Positions 21,805 through 31,328 of a stretch of DNA of 64,000 nt are shown here, piece by piece; within the stretch, counting starts at the first letter, position 1, and each line of letters opens with the position of its first letter. Both the position numbers and the translations under genes were made by a program. Location: positions 879,736 through 943,735 of the forward strand of contig VBAR01000001.1 in assembly GCA_005882315.1 (NCBI GenBank). The letters are read 5' to 3'. This DNA is from Bacteroidota bacterium (lineage in GTDB: Bacteria > Bacteroidota > Bacteroidia > Chitinophagales > Chitinophagaceae). Below the pieces are notes generated by a model. That model was not told where the DNA came from, made no database searches, and was given only the letters and a program-made list of their open reading frames with translations.

Positions 21805-21816
21805 TCAAACGCTTAT

Positions 21817-22365
21817 TTAATCTGCCTTTAACAATATCATTACTTTTTGATTATTAAAGGTGCGGGGTGTTTGTAAGAAAAGTCTTTTATCATCGGCGCC
21901 ATGTACATAGTATGTATAAGTCATCAACATTGGGGTTGTTGTACCCGGCATCAGCATGTTTGAATTGGGTATGCTCAGGAGTAATGCCATATTACCTTTT
22001 TTTGGAGGACCCGGCGTGGTATCAAAGCGATATGCAACATCGGTTGTTTTATAATCATCAGTGAGTGAAACAATACTGTCATTTAAAAATTTCATTTTCG
22101 TTTGCAGCCTGTCATTACGAAACTCCATTGTATGGGCAGATGAATCTTTCTTTCCATCCATCCATTCGTAAGGGTTTTCTTTATCCATTGCAAAAGGAGA
22201 AATAGTGGCTACTTCAACAACACTGAAACTCTTTCCTTTCACCGCCTCTTTTACAGTAGCAACTGAAACAGGATAGTCCGGAAATCTTGAAGCAGGCTGC
22301 TTATCTGAATTGCTACAGGAATAAATAACTACCGCCAATAAGGACAGAATAAAAACTTGTTTCAT
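21817..22365 (-). CDS. predicted lipoprotein, unknown function
   Basis: 182 residues starting at ATG 22365, which puts a lipoprotein signal first (MKQVFILSLLAVVIYSC, Cys17). An ATG at 22395 adds ten polar residues before it and is less likely. The mature part begins SNSDKQ, a charged linker typical of Bacteroidota lipoproteins, followed by a mixed alpha/beta region with no motif I recognise. It is downstream of the RND operon but separated from it by a strong hairpin terminator, so it is probably transcribed on its own. Confidence 0.65.
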   Translation of the reverse strand: MKQVFILSLLAVVIYSCSNSDKQPASRFPDYPVSVATVKEAVKGKSFSVVEVATISPFAMDKENPYEWMDGKKDSSAHTMEFRNDRLQTKMKFLNDSIVSLTDDYKTTDVAYRFDTTPGPPKKGNMALLLSIPNSNMLMPGTTTPMLMTYTYYVHGADDKRLFLQTPRTFNNQKVMILLKAD

Positions 22366-22450
22366 GTGTTGATGATTTTTTAAATGTTTGAACAAAAGAT
22401 CCTGGTTTTATTAATCAGGTGCAAAGATGTACATAGTATTCCATAAAAGA

Positions 22451-22480
22451 AAACCGCCCTGAGGAATCAGGGCGGTTTTT
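22451..22480 (-). terminator. bidirectional-looking terminator after the RND operon
   Basis: A 12-bp perfect stem (22451-22462 with 22467-22478) and a four-base loop, with A and T runs on both flanks. It lies 125 bp past the RND pump stop and before the lipoprotein start. Confidence 0.8.
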
Positions 22481-22604
22481 TCATTCACCAAAACCAACTT
22501 TAGTGTAACAGGGATATATTGAAGGGTCCGGACATCTCACTTACACATATTCTCCCCATCCACTATAAATATGACAGCATATTACTTGAAAATGCTGCAT
22601 CGTT

Positions 22605-25600
22605 CTATACTTTTTTAACTACTTGTTTAGGTTTTCCCATCCACACTTTTTTCCCTTGTATAGCCCTTCCTAAATACATTATTCCAACAAACACGAAGAA
22701 AAATGGTCCTAAAAATCCTAAAATGGCAATGAATTTTCCACCATAAAATTTAGTCATCGGCCTGCGTAATCTTTCTGCCATCAGGTACATGCTCGGCACC
22801 ATCATTAGCGTTAGGAAAAATGCGAAGATGAGACCAAAAATGATCGTCCATGAAAGCGGACCCCAGAATACAACGCTACTACCACCAAAGAAAATATCAG
22901 GGTTGCCATTCTGAAACAATGAAATGAAATCGATATTAAAGCCAACTGCCAACGGTAACAAACCTAAAATGGTTGCCACTGCAGTCAATAATACCGGGAT
23001 GATACGTATTTTACCTGCACGAATAGCGGCCTCTCTTGTACGCATACCTCTTCCACGAAGTTCATCTGTAAATTCAATCAGCAGGATACCATTTTTAATT
23101 ACAATACCCGCAAGACCTACAATACCCACCAGTAACATGATCGTTGCAATCGTCATACCGGTAATTGCATAACCCAGCAAAACACCAATTACAGAGAAAA
23201 ATATTTCTGTAATAACGATAAACGGTTTACTCATCGAGTTGAATTGTAATACCAATATCAGGAAGATCATACCGATGGCAATACCAAATGCTGTAAGCAA
23301 AAATTGTTGTGTTTCTTTTTCCTGCTCACTTTGCCCTGTCAATTTTAATGTAACATCATTAGGTATTTTTGTTTTTGCCTTAAAATCATCGATCTTATTT
23401 TGAAGATCTTTGTTTACTCTAGCCACGATAGTTGGATCAGTTACATTACTCTGCAGTTGAATAGTACGTTTAATGTTCTTTCGTTTTACACCACCAGTAG
23501 TGCTGGTATAATCTATCGTAGCTACAGCACTTACAGGAACTGATTTTACACGCATCGTAGTCATATCCATAAATGTGATATGCATATTCATTAAATCAGT
23601 AATGCTACTACGCTTCAGGTCAGAGTAACGTAATTGGATCTTGTACTCATCCTCGCCATCCTTCAGTTTGCTTACTTCTTTACCAAACACTGCAGTTCTT
23701 ATTTCACTACCAATCTGGCCGGTTGTTAATCCTTCCATCATTGCCCTTTCCCTGTTAACATTGATCGTTATTTCAGGATTTTTTAAATCCACATTGGCCT
23801 GCAGGTTTTCAATACCATCGATATGATTAGTATCAAGATAGTTGAGCAATTTCGTAGCAATTTCTGCAATGCTTTCAAAATTATCTCCTGATACTTCCAC
23901 ATTCACCGGGGGATCTGTTGGTGGCCCGCCGTCTTCCTGTGCAACTTCCACACTGGTGCCAGGTATGCCTTGTACCTGCTTTCTTATTTCATCCATAAAT
24001 GGCCTTGTCTCTTTGCCATGCCGTCTTTCATATTCAACAAATGAAACCTGTATCCTTCCAAGATTTGGCTGTATACTCCTGTTATTGTCCCTGGGATTGT
24101 TGGCACTTACAGCAATATTAGTAATGATGCTTTCAACAATTCCGTTTGGATTTTTTTCAGAAGGCAATTCTTTTTCCAATACTTTCTGTACCCTGCGTTC
24201 AAGTATATGCGTAATACTGTCTGTATATTTTACATCAGTACCCACCGGCATTTTTAAATACACATAAATAAAATTAGGGTCACCTACGGGGAAGAAGGTG
24301 GATTTATTTCCCCTCATCATCAGGAAAATAATTGATAAAATAAACACGCCGAACAAGGAAATAAACATTGCTACCGGTCTCCATCCTTTCAATACCCATC
24401 GCAATAACTTTTCATATGAGTTCATTATACCAGGTAGTGCCTTATGCTGAAATGCATGAATTACATCATTTAAAATATATGCATTGAAGACCATCAGTAT
24501 TGCCATCAGCAGCATGAAATTCGCTGTTCCGTGAAATGCAACCAGGTGCAGTAAAGCTCCGCCAATAAGAAATGTCCAAAACCATTTACTGGTAAATACT
24601 GTACGCTTAGGCTTTTCAAATTCTTTTCCTTCTGGTTTCATAAACGTAACAGCAAATACAGGATTGAATATAAAGGCCACGATCAATGATGCTGCCAGCG
24701 TAAGAATAAGGATCGTCGGCAGATAGATCATAAACTTACCGATCAACCCTTTCCAGAATAATAAAGGAAAGAACGGCGCCAGCGTAGTAGCAGTACCTGC
24801 AAGTACCGGGATGAATACCTCACGTGCTGCTGCTTTTGCACTTTTTATAATTGGCACTTTACCATTATTGAAAATACGGTGTGTGTTTTCGATAACAACA
24901 ATCGCATCATCAACGATGATACCCAGGCCAAACAATAATGCAAATAGCACAATGAAATTAAGTGTAACGGATGTTCCGATAATACCATCAGCAATTGGTA
25001 AAAACAAAAAGGCTACAAATACACTCAGCGGTACGCTTAATGCCACAAAGAACGCATTGGTAACCCCCATAAAAAACATCAGGATGATCAATACCAGTAT
25101 AAAACCAATGACGATAGTATTTACCAGATCTGTAAATGATGTTTTGGTAAGCTTACTTTGGTCGCCGGTAATTACAACATTGAGGTCTTTAGGTAACTCT
25201 TCTTTTTCCTGCAATTCTGTTACCATTGCTTTTATCTTATCAGCAGCATTGATCAGGTTTTCACCTGCACGTTTTACAATATTGAGTGTAACAACATTTT
25301 TTCCATCCAACCGTGCAAAACTTTCTTTTTCTTTAATTGTATCTTTTATTTCAGCAATATCCTTCAGGTAAACCGTTGCTCCCTGATTACCACTACGCAC
25401 CACAATATTCTGCAAGTCCAACGCACTGGAAAACTGTCCTTTCACCCGTAATGTTCTTTTCATATTACCGGTTTCAATTAATCCTCCGGTAATATCGCGG
25501 TTCTCACGGCTTACGGCATTTTCAATATCCGTAAAACTTATCCGTGCCGCCGTCATTTTATAAGGGTCGACATTAATTTGTATTTCACGTTCCGGCGCAC

Positions 25601-26174
25601 CAACTATTTCTGCTCTTGTTATTTCAGGCAGTTCTTCAAAATGATCCTGTAGTTTATCTGCATACTGTTTTAATTTGATACCATCATAATCACCACTCAC
25701 ATTTACGAACATAATTGGCATTTCACTAAATGCGAATTCCTGTACATCGGGCTGTGCAGTTAAATCGTTCGGCAGGTCTGTTTTTGCCTTATCAATTGCA
25801 TCTTTTACTTTTTGTTTGGCTAACTCTGTTTTTACATCTGTATCAAACTCCACCACGATCAGGCTATAATCCGCCTGCGATGTACTTTGCACCTTCTTCA
25901 CTTTGGCCCCGGAGATCCCTTTCAGTTGTTTTTCAATTGGACGGGTTACCAGGTTTTCAATATCCTTAGGTGAATTACCAACATAAATAGTGGCGACTGA
26001 AATTGTAGGTACTACAATATCCGGGAACTGTTCTTTCGGCATGGTATTGAACTTTATCAATCCATAGATCGTAATCAGAACAGCAATTATATAAATAGCA
26101 GTGCTATTGTCAACACTCCAGCTGGTTGGTTTAAATTCCTTTATCTTTTTTGTTACTCCTTCTAAAACTTTCAT
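22605..26174 (-). CDS. RND efflux pump, inner-membrane transporter
   Basis: Proton-driven RND (HAE/AcrB-like) transporter of 1189 residues. It has the two large periplasmic loops, the N-terminal span, and the central DD motif in VDDAIVVIENTHRIF used for proton relay. PEQFPDIVVPTISVATIY opens the first loop. It is longer than AcrB (about 1050). A segment after span 6 (about 525-580) carries two extra hydrophobic stretches, and the C-terminus has another span (FIAILGFLGPFFFVFVGIMY). It is the last gene of the tetR-tolC-adaptor-pump operon, 48 bp after the adaptor stop. The substrate is not evident; the adaptor lacks metal-binding features, so drug or solute efflux is more likely than metal. Confidence 0.93.
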   Translation of the reverse strand: MKVLEGVTKKIKEFKPTSWSVDNSTAIYIIAVLITIYGLIKFNTMPKEQFPDIVVPTISVATIYVGNSPKDIENLVTRPIEKQLKGISGAKVKKVQSTSQADYSLIVVEFDTDVKTELAKQKVKDAIDKAKTDLPNDLTAQPDVQEFAFSEMPIMFVNVSGDYDGIKLKQYADKLQDHFEELPEITRAEIVGAPEREIQINVDPYKMTAARISFTDIENAVSRENRDITGGLIETGNMKRTLRVKGQFSSALDLQNIVVRSGNQGATVYLKDIAEIKDTIKEKESFARLDGKNVVTLNIVKRAGENLINAADKIKAMVTELQEKEELPKDLNVVITGDQSKLTKTSFTDLVNTIVIGFILVLIILMFFMGVTNAFFVALSVPLSVFVAFLFLPIADGIIGTSVTLNFIVLFALLFGLGIIVDDAIVVIENTHRIFNNGKVPIIKSAKAAAREVFIPVLAGTATTLAPFFPLLFWKGLIGKFMIYLPTILILTLAASLIVAFIFNPVFAVTFMKPEGKEFEKPKRTVFTSKWFWTFLIGGALLHLVAFHGTANFMLLMAILMVFNAYILNDVIHAFQHKALPGIMNSYEKLLRWVLKGWRPVAMFISLFGVFILSIIFLMMRGNKSTFFPVGDPNFIYVYLKMPVGTDVKYTDSITHILERRVQKVLEKELPSEKNPNGIVESIITNIAVSANNPRDNNRSIQPNLGRIQVSFVEYERRHGKETRPFMDEIRKQVQGIPGTSVEVAQEDGGPPTDPPVNVEVSGDNFESIAEIATKLLNYLDTNHIDGIENLQANVDLKNPEITINVNRERAMMEGLTTGQIGSEIRTAVFGKEVSKLKDGEDEYKIQLRYSDLKRSSITDLMNMHITFMDMTTMRVKSVPVSAVATIDYTSTTGGVKRKNIKRTIQLQSNVTDPTIVARVNKDLQNKIDDFKAKTKIPNDVTLKLTGQSEQEKETQQFLLTAFGIAIGMIFLILVLQFNSMSKPFIVITEIFFSVIGVLLGYAITGMTIATIMLLVGIVGLAGIVIKNGILLIEFTDELRGRGMRTREAAIRAGKIRIIPVLLTAVATILGLLPLAVGFNIDFISLFQNGNPDIFFGGSSVVFWGPLSWTIIFGLIFAFFLTLMMVPSMYLMAERLRRPMTKFYGGKFIAILGFLGPFFFVFVGIMYLGRAIQGKKVWMGKPKQVVKKV

Positions 26175-26222
26175 ACAATGGTTGTTTAGATGTTCGTCAA
26201 CAGCGTATTAATAATTGATCTT

Positions 26223-27392
26223 TTAGTTTGTACCAGTCGTAATTGTTTGTCCGTCATAAACATTCTGGTATCCTTCAGTAATGATCTGGTCAGTTGGAGT
26301 AAGACCCATTTTAATTTCTGCCATGCCGTTATATACTCCGCCAACATTTACTGTTTTCTTTCTGGCCTTGGTCACATTACCTTCCTTAGCGGCTACATAT
26401 ACATATTTCCCGCTTTCATCTGTCTGTATCACATTTACAGGAACACTGATAGCATTGGGCGCAGAATAATCTTTAAACCGTACTAATGCAACCTGGTTTA
26501 TTTTCAACCCGGATGTTGAAGGCACTTTTACTTCGGTAGTAAAGCCTCTTGAGTTTGGATTAATAGATGCACCAATCAGGCTGATAGATGATTTTACAAC
26601 TGTGTTGTTCAGATCAGGAACTACGATTTCAACAGGTGTTCCTTTTTTAATATTCGCTACATAATTTTCCGGCACATCGGTAATCACTCTCATATTACCA
26701 TCATTGATAATTACGATCTGCGGACCGCTAACTGTAAAGCCATTAAATATTTCCCCGGCTTTCAGGTTCACTACTTCTGCAGTACCACTCATCGGCGCAT
26801 ATACAAAACTTGTTTTCCAGTTTTCTGTCAATGTTGCCATTTGTTTATTGAGTCCATCTACATTATTTTTCGCAGTTATCAACTGTACCTCAGTTCCTAT
26901 TCCCTGGTCCCATAAATTTTTCTGGCGGTTATAAATATTTTCAGCATAGCTCAATTGCGTTTTTAAACTTTCTATCTGCTCAAGCATTACAGCATCATCT
27001 AATTTTACCAGCAACTGGCCTTTCTTTACAGCATCTCCTCTTTTCACATATACTTCTTTAGCCTGTCCACCCATACCTCTCGGCGTTACAGCTACCATAT
27101 TTTCTGCTTCAACTTTCCCCTGCAGCTCGATGTAATGCACAAAGTCTTGTTGCGTAACCGGTGTTACGCCTACCAATGCTGCTTTATTAGCTGCCGTTGG
27201 GTCGGCTTTTGTTATTGCCTCTTCCACACTGTGTATTTCGGCATCGAGTTTTGCCTTGTCCTTTTTCAGTCGTTCCAGTTTTACTTTCAGATCGGTTGCC
27301 TTCCCTTTTTCTTCTTTGGCACTGTTACCGCATGAAGCAACGATCAATGCGATTGAAAGGGCCGACAGCGTAATGGTTATTATTTGTTTCAT
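26223..27392 (-). CDS. RND efflux periplasmic adaptor, lipoprotein
   Basis: Membrane fusion protein (HlyD/AcrA family) of 389 residues that links the inner-membrane pump to the outer-membrane channel. A lipobox is visible (IVASC, Cys21). A coiled coil (about 30-65) is followed by the lipoyl-like half motifs (YIELQGKVEAENMVAVTP and the later YAPMSGTAEVV), a hairpin (SLKTQLSYAENIYNRQ) and beta-barrel/membrane-proximal domains. Its position between tolC-like and pump genes is canonical. The 20-bp gap to the tolC stop suggests cotranscription. Confidence 0.93.
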   Translation of the reverse strand: MKQIITITLSALSIALIVASCGNSAKEEKGKATDLKVKLERLKKDKAKLDAEIHSVEEAITKADPTAANKAALVGVTPVTQQDFVHYIELQGKVEAENMVAVTPRGMGGQAKEVYVKRGDAVKKGQLLVKLDDAVMLEQIESLKTQLSYAENIYNRQKNLWDQGIGTEVQLITAKNNVDGLNKQMATLTENWKTSFVYAPMSGTAEVVNLKAGEIFNGFTVSGPQIVIINDGNMRVITDVPENYVANIKKGTPVEIVVPDLNNTVVKSSISLIGASINPNSRGFTTEVKVPSTSGLKINQVALVRFKDYSAPNAISVPVNVIQTDESGKYVYVAAKEGNVTKARKKTVNVGGVYNGMAEIKMGLTPTDQIITEGYQNVYDGQTITTGTN

Positions 27393-27412
27393 ATTATTCT
27401 TTTAAAAATTTA

Positions 27413-28834
27413 TCAATTTCCTAAATTTCCTAATTTACCTAATGCTCTCAGGTAAGTCACTTTTGCAAGCATGGCGGTGTATAATGCCCTGAAATAATTA
27501 GACTGCGACTGTTGCAGATCCGTATCAGCTTGTATTAATTCGAAGCTGGAACCAATTCCCTGTTCGTATTTTTTCTTTACTGTGGTGAATACCTTTTGCG
27601 AAAGTTGCATGTTCTCTTCCTGCATATCGAGATTGAGCAGTGCATCGTGCAATGTATTTTTTGCAACTGTTCTCTCCATATCTATTCCCTTTTTTGTCTG
27701 GTCAATTGTGCTTTCTGTTTTTTCAATATTCAACTCAGCCTGCTGTATTTTATATTTTTTATTGAAGCCGTCAAAAATGGGAACGTTTACACTTAAGCCA
27801 ACCTGGCTTTGTGAATACCAAAACCATGGTTGAGAACCGCCAACATCACCACCACGACGCTGGCCATTGTACTGGTAACCATAAAATGCAGCTACCGTAG
27901 GATAATATGAGAGCTTCCATCTTTTTACATCATAAGCCTGCAACTCTTTTGCTGTATTCAGCAACTTTATTTCATTGCGGTTTTCATAGCTGAAACTTTC
28001 ATCTAATAATCCATCTTTTATTAACTGTATTGACAAGCTGTCTTTTAATAAAAGGGTGTCAACTTGATTTATTCCTAATGTCATTTTTAAATTTGAATAA
28101 CCACTTGCAATTTGATTCTTCAGTTGTCTTTCAGAAGTTCGTGTATTATTCAGCGTTACCATTGTTTTATCAATATCCAGTCTTTCTGCAAATCCATTTT
28201 TGAGCATAATATCCATATCTGAAGTAAGTTTTTCCAACCGTTTGATGCTTTCTTGTATATACTTCAACTGTGTTTGGGCGATCAGCACGGCATAATAGTT
28301 TTTATATACCGCTTCCCGCAATCCGTCTTCTGCTACTTTTATCTGCAAGTCGCTTGATTCAAGCAATGTTTTTCTGGCCTGCAAACCAACGAATACCTGG
28401 GGTTCAAATAATAATTGCTCCACATTCAGGCCGGCATTTACATTCCAGGGCTGGAGGAAAGAAAAACTGCGAAACTTTAATTCCCCACTATTGGTAATTG
28501 TGTTGCCGCTGCCATCTTTTACTCCTTCTGTTTTGAGCACATCATAAACGGCCAATTCCGTTGCATCCGGAAACTGTATCTGTGGTAATGACAAATAATG
28601 ATTGCCCTGCAAATTGCCGCTTACCTGTGGATAGGCTGCACTGGTGATCTCTTTGTTTCTTGCTTCAGAAATTTTATAGTCGATCTTTGCATTTTTTATA
28701 TCTGCTACATTTTGGAATGCATACGCAACAGCTTCCCTTACGGTAAACTGGTGTACGACAACCGGCTGCTGAGTTTGTGCCTGTGAACCGAAAACAAGAA
28801 TTGTAGCAAGATTAATTAAACTGAACCTTTTCAT
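27413..28834 (-). CDS. TolC-family outer-membrane efflux channel
   Basis: A 473-residue outer-membrane factor of the TolC/OEP family with a signal peptide (ending GSQAQ) and two OEP repeats. Each repeat has long helices (for example around 185-235 and 390-450) and conserved elements such as YPTVAAFYGYQYNG and LSVNVPIFDGFNKKYKI. It completes the tripartite pump. The start codon overlaps the tetR stop by four bases (ATGA), so the two are translationally coupled. Confidence 0.93.
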   Translation of the reverse strand: MKRFSLINLATILVFGSQAQTQQPVVVHQFTVREAVAYAFQNVADIKNAKIDYKISEARNKEITSAAYPQVSGNLQGNHYLSLPQIQFPDATELAVYDVLKTEGVKDGSGNTITNSGELKFRSFSFLQPWNVNAGLNVEQLLFEPQVFVGLQARKTLLESSDLQIKVAEDGLREAVYKNYYAVLIAQTQLKYIQESIKRLEKLTSDMDIMLKNGFAERLDIDKTMVTLNNTRTSERQLKNQIASGYSNLKMTLGINQVDTLLLKDSLSIQLIKDGLLDESFSYENRNEIKLLNTAKELQAYDVKRWKLSYYPTVAAFYGYQYNGQRRGGDVGGSQPWFWYSQSQVGLSVNVPIFDGFNKKYKIQQAELNIEKTESTIDQTKKGIDMERTVAKNTLHDALLNLDMQEENMQLSQKVFTTVKKKYEQGIGSSFELIQADTDLQQSQSNYFRALYTAMLAKVTYLRALGKLGNLGN

Positions 28835-29457
28835 GCGGAAATAGTTTTTTTAGTTAATTCGTTTCTGTACTTTATAAATAGTTTATGGCCTTTAAGTGTA
28901 GCTAACCCGAACACAAAATTTTCCATAATGATTTCTGTTAATTCTACGAGGCGGTATTTGCCCGGTGGAAATACATGAAGATTAAATGCAATAAGCATAC
29001 TCTCCAGCCGGAACTTACTCAACACATCGATATTTAAATCTGAGCGGTAGAGTTCTTCCTTAACACCTCTTTCAATATTCTGCCGGATCACTTTGTACAG
29101 GTACTCATTTTTATGCTTAAGGAATTTTTGAAAAGCCCCGGAGTGAAACTTTTGCATATCATAAAGTATCACCGGGTTCATATTCTGAAACTGGTCGTGA
29201 ATCTGGATCATGGTCAATACCATTTCTTCTACAGCATCTTTTGCATTCAGTTTACATGTCTCACAATCATGTTGTGTTTTATTCAACTCATCCACCACCA
29301 CAGCATCCACGAGTTCATCCTTATCGGCATAATATTGATAAATAGTTTTTTTGCTCATGCCCAATGCATTGGCTATATCATCCATACTCACTGAGCGGAA
29401 GCCATACATCATCACCATTTCGTGAGCCTTTTCTTTTATACGATCTTTAATTTCCAT
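28831..29457 (-). CDS. TetR/AcrR-family repressor
   Basis: A DNA-binding regulator of about 208 residues. The N-terminal helix-turn-helix is clear (SMDDIANALGMSKKTIYQYY, about 24-43). The C-terminal ligand domain has two Cys near residues 76 and 79 (CETCK) that are not a known metal motif. ATG 29457 is preferred because it starts the family-like MEIKDRIKEKAHEM; the in-frame ATG 29514 adds 19 residues. It is the first gene of the efflux operon, so it likely represses its own operon and releases it on binding a pump substrate. Confidence 0.9.
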   Translation of the reverse strand: MEIKDRIKEKAHEMVMMYGFRSVSMDDIANALGMSKKTIYQYYADKDELVDAVVVDELNKTQHDCETCKLNAKDAVEEMVLTMIQIHDQFQNMNPVILYDMQKFHSGAFQKFLKHKNEYLYKVIRQNIERGVKEELYRSDLNIDVLSKFRLESMLIAFNLHVFPPGKYRLVELTEIIMENFVFGLATLKGHKLFIKYRNELTKKTISA

Positions 29458-29582
29458 TTTTTCAATTTCGGGACACAAAACTATGGAAACTTTTTTTGTT
29501 GCCAAAGTTTCCATCGATTTATTTTTCCTTTTTTCTCAAAAACATTCGGACTAACGGCAGTTTTTTTAGGCTATTTTTGGGT

Positions 29583-30272
29583 ATGGAAAAGAATTTTTCG
29601 GTAAAAAACTACCTTCCAAAAGAACGCTTCCGTTGGAAGAAGATCGTCCAGTATTTTTTACAAGGTTTATTAATAATAGCGCCAATTGCTATTACAGGGT
29701 ATGCCATTTTCTGGGTTATTACCACTGTAGATAGCTGGTTGCCTATTTTCCGTGAACCCATAAAAGATGTAGATGGCCGGGTTATTGGGCATGAAGTAAA
29801 AAATTACGGGCTTGGTTTTGTACTTATTCTTGCAGCCGTAATTACGATTGGCTATCTAAGTTCATTTTTTATTCAATCCCGCCTGTTCAACCTGTTTGAT
29901 TACTGGCTGGAAAAAACACCAGGGGTTAAATTCATTTATACAAGTACAAGAGATTTTTTTGAAGCCTTTGCGGGTGATAAAAAAAGATTCAATAAAGCTG
30001 TATTGGCCAATGTTTTTTCTGATGATGTATGGATCATCGGCTTCCTTACCGATGAAGAGATGCAAAAATTTGAGATGGGTGCCGATAAAGTAGCTGTCTA
30101 TGTTCCGCAGGCTTACAATTTTGCAGGCCAGCTTTATATTTTGCCAAAAGAAAAAGTAAAAAGGATAAATTCCATTAGTTCGGGACAGGTTATGAAATAT
30201 GCTGTAACCGGCGGCGTAGTAGATCTTGATGGAGAAGGGAAAGATGAGAAAGATGCTCTGCCCAAGAAATAA
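29583..30272 (+). CDS. DUF502 membrane protein
   Basis: About 229 residues, DUF502 family. Two membrane spans lie near the N-terminus (about 23-45 and 75-100), followed by a soluble domain with family landmarks TPGVKFIYTSTRDFFEAF, IGFLTDEEM, VYVPQAYNFAGQLY and ISSGQVMKYAVTGG. No enzymatic role is known for this family; it is conserved in many bacteria and also in plant LCV-like proteins. ATG 29583 is chosen; the longer reading from TTG 29496 crosses the divergent tetR promoter region. Confidence 0.88.
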   Translation: MEKNFSVKNYLPKERFRWKKIVQYFLQGLLIIAPIAITGYAIFWVITTVDSWLPIFREPIKDVDGRVIGHEVKNYGLGFVLILAAVITIGYLSSFFIQSRLFNLFDYWLEKTPGVKFIYTSTRDFFEAFAGDKKRFNKAVLANVFSDDVWIIGFLTDEEMQKFEMGADKVAVYVPQAYNFAGQLYILPKEKVKRINSISSGQVMKYAVTGGVVDLDGEGKDEKDALPKK

Positions 30273-30320
30273 AATGGCTTTAATTGTTTGATTGTTCTTT
30301 GATAACAATTCAACAACTAC

Positions 30321-31286
30321 ATGAAGAGAGTTGCATTTATAATATCACTGTTACTTATTTCTCATACAAGTTTTTGCTGGGGTTTTTATGGCCATCGAAA
30401 AATAAATTACTATGCGGTGTTCCTGCTACCACCGGAAATGATCTTTTTATACAAACCGAATATTGATTTCATTACTGACCATGCTGTAGATCCTGACATG
30501 CGCCGATATGCGATAGTTGAAGAAGGACCACGGCATTATATTGATATTGATAAATACGGCAATTATCCATATGATTCATTACCCAGAAAATGGAATGATG
30601 CCGTTGCAAAATTTTCTGAAGATAGTTTGATGACGCATGGCATCGTGCCCTGGTGGGTACAAACCATGCTCTACAAACTCACGGATGCATTCAAAGAAAA
30701 ACACCAGGCAAAAATTTTAAAACTATCAGCAGAGATCGGTCATTATATAGCCGATGCACATGTGCCATTGCATGCAAGCAGCAATCATAATGGCCAATAT
30801 ACTGATCAACGTGGCATACATGGTTTCTGGGAAAGCAGGGTACCTGAACTGCTGGCAGAAAAAGAATGGGATATGATCATGGGTAAAGCTGAATATATTA
30901 AAAACCCCGGCGACTTTATTTGGAAACGAGTATTGGAAAGTGCATTGGAAGCAGACAGTGTTTTGAAGTTTGAAAAGGAACTGAGTAAAAAATTTTCACC
31001 CGATCAGAAGTTTGCATTTGAAGAAAGAAATGGTGTTACGATCCGCCAATATTCTTCTGCATTTACTAAAGCCTATGATGCAAAATTGAATGGAATGGTG
31101 GAAAGAAGATTTCGGCAATCCATATTTGCTATTGCTTCATTCTGGTACACTGCATGGATCAATGCCGGACAGCCGGACCTGAAATCACTTTTTCATAAAG
31201 AATTATCTCCCGAAGACCTGAAAGAATTTGAAACGCTGAATAATGCATGGAAAAATAGTAATGTAAAGGGAAGGGAACATGAATAA
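30321..31286 (+). CDS. secreted S1/P1 nuclease / zinc phospholipase C-like enzyme
   Basis: A 321-residue exported trinuclear-zinc hydrolase. Signal cleavage after Cys19 would leave Trp20 as the N-terminus, whose amino group and carbonyl are zinc ligands in this superfamily. The WGFYGHRKIN start places His25 five residues on, as in S1/P1 nucleases. Other likely ligands are His72, an Asp in YIDID, His106, His141 and Asp145 in HYIADAHVPLH, His151, and His167 with Glu171 in HGFWES. The last is Glu, as in phospholipase C, rather than the Asp of P1 nuclease, so substrate (nucleic acid or phospholipid) is undecided. Confidence 0.82.
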   Translation: MKRVAFIISLLLISHTSFCWGFYGHRKINYYAVFLLPPEMIFLYKPNIDFITDHAVDPDMRRYAIVEEGPRHYIDIDKYGNYPYDSLPRKWNDAVAKFSEDSLMTHGIVPWWVQTMLYKLTDAFKEKHQAKILKLSAEIGHYIADAHVPLHASSNHNGQYTDQRGIHGFWESRVPELLAEKEWDMIMGKAEYIKNPGDFIWKRVLESALEADSVLKFEKELSKKFSPDQKFAFEERNGVTIRQYSSAFTKAYDAKLNGMVERRFRQSIFAIASFWYTAWINAGQPDLKSLFHKELSPEDLKEFETLNNAWKNSNVKGREHE

Positions 31287-31295
31287 AACTAACTG

Positions 31296-31323
31296 TTGTA
31301 AATAATCCTAACACTTACCTTTG
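31296..31323 (+). promoter_or_regulatory. Bacteroidota-type promoter before serC
   Basis: A TTG at 31296-31298 and TACCTTTG at 31316-31323 are 17 bases apart. The second exactly fits the Bacteroidota -7 consensus TAnnTTTG and the first fits a shortened -33 element. The ATG of serC is five bases further on, so the transcript would be nearly leaderless. Confidence 0.5.
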
Positions 31324-31328
31324 CCGCC

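Noticed and set aside
29572-29579. TATTTTTG matching the Bacteroidota -7 element before DUF502
   Set aside because: It lies three bases before the chosen start codon, too close for transcription to begin upstream of it.
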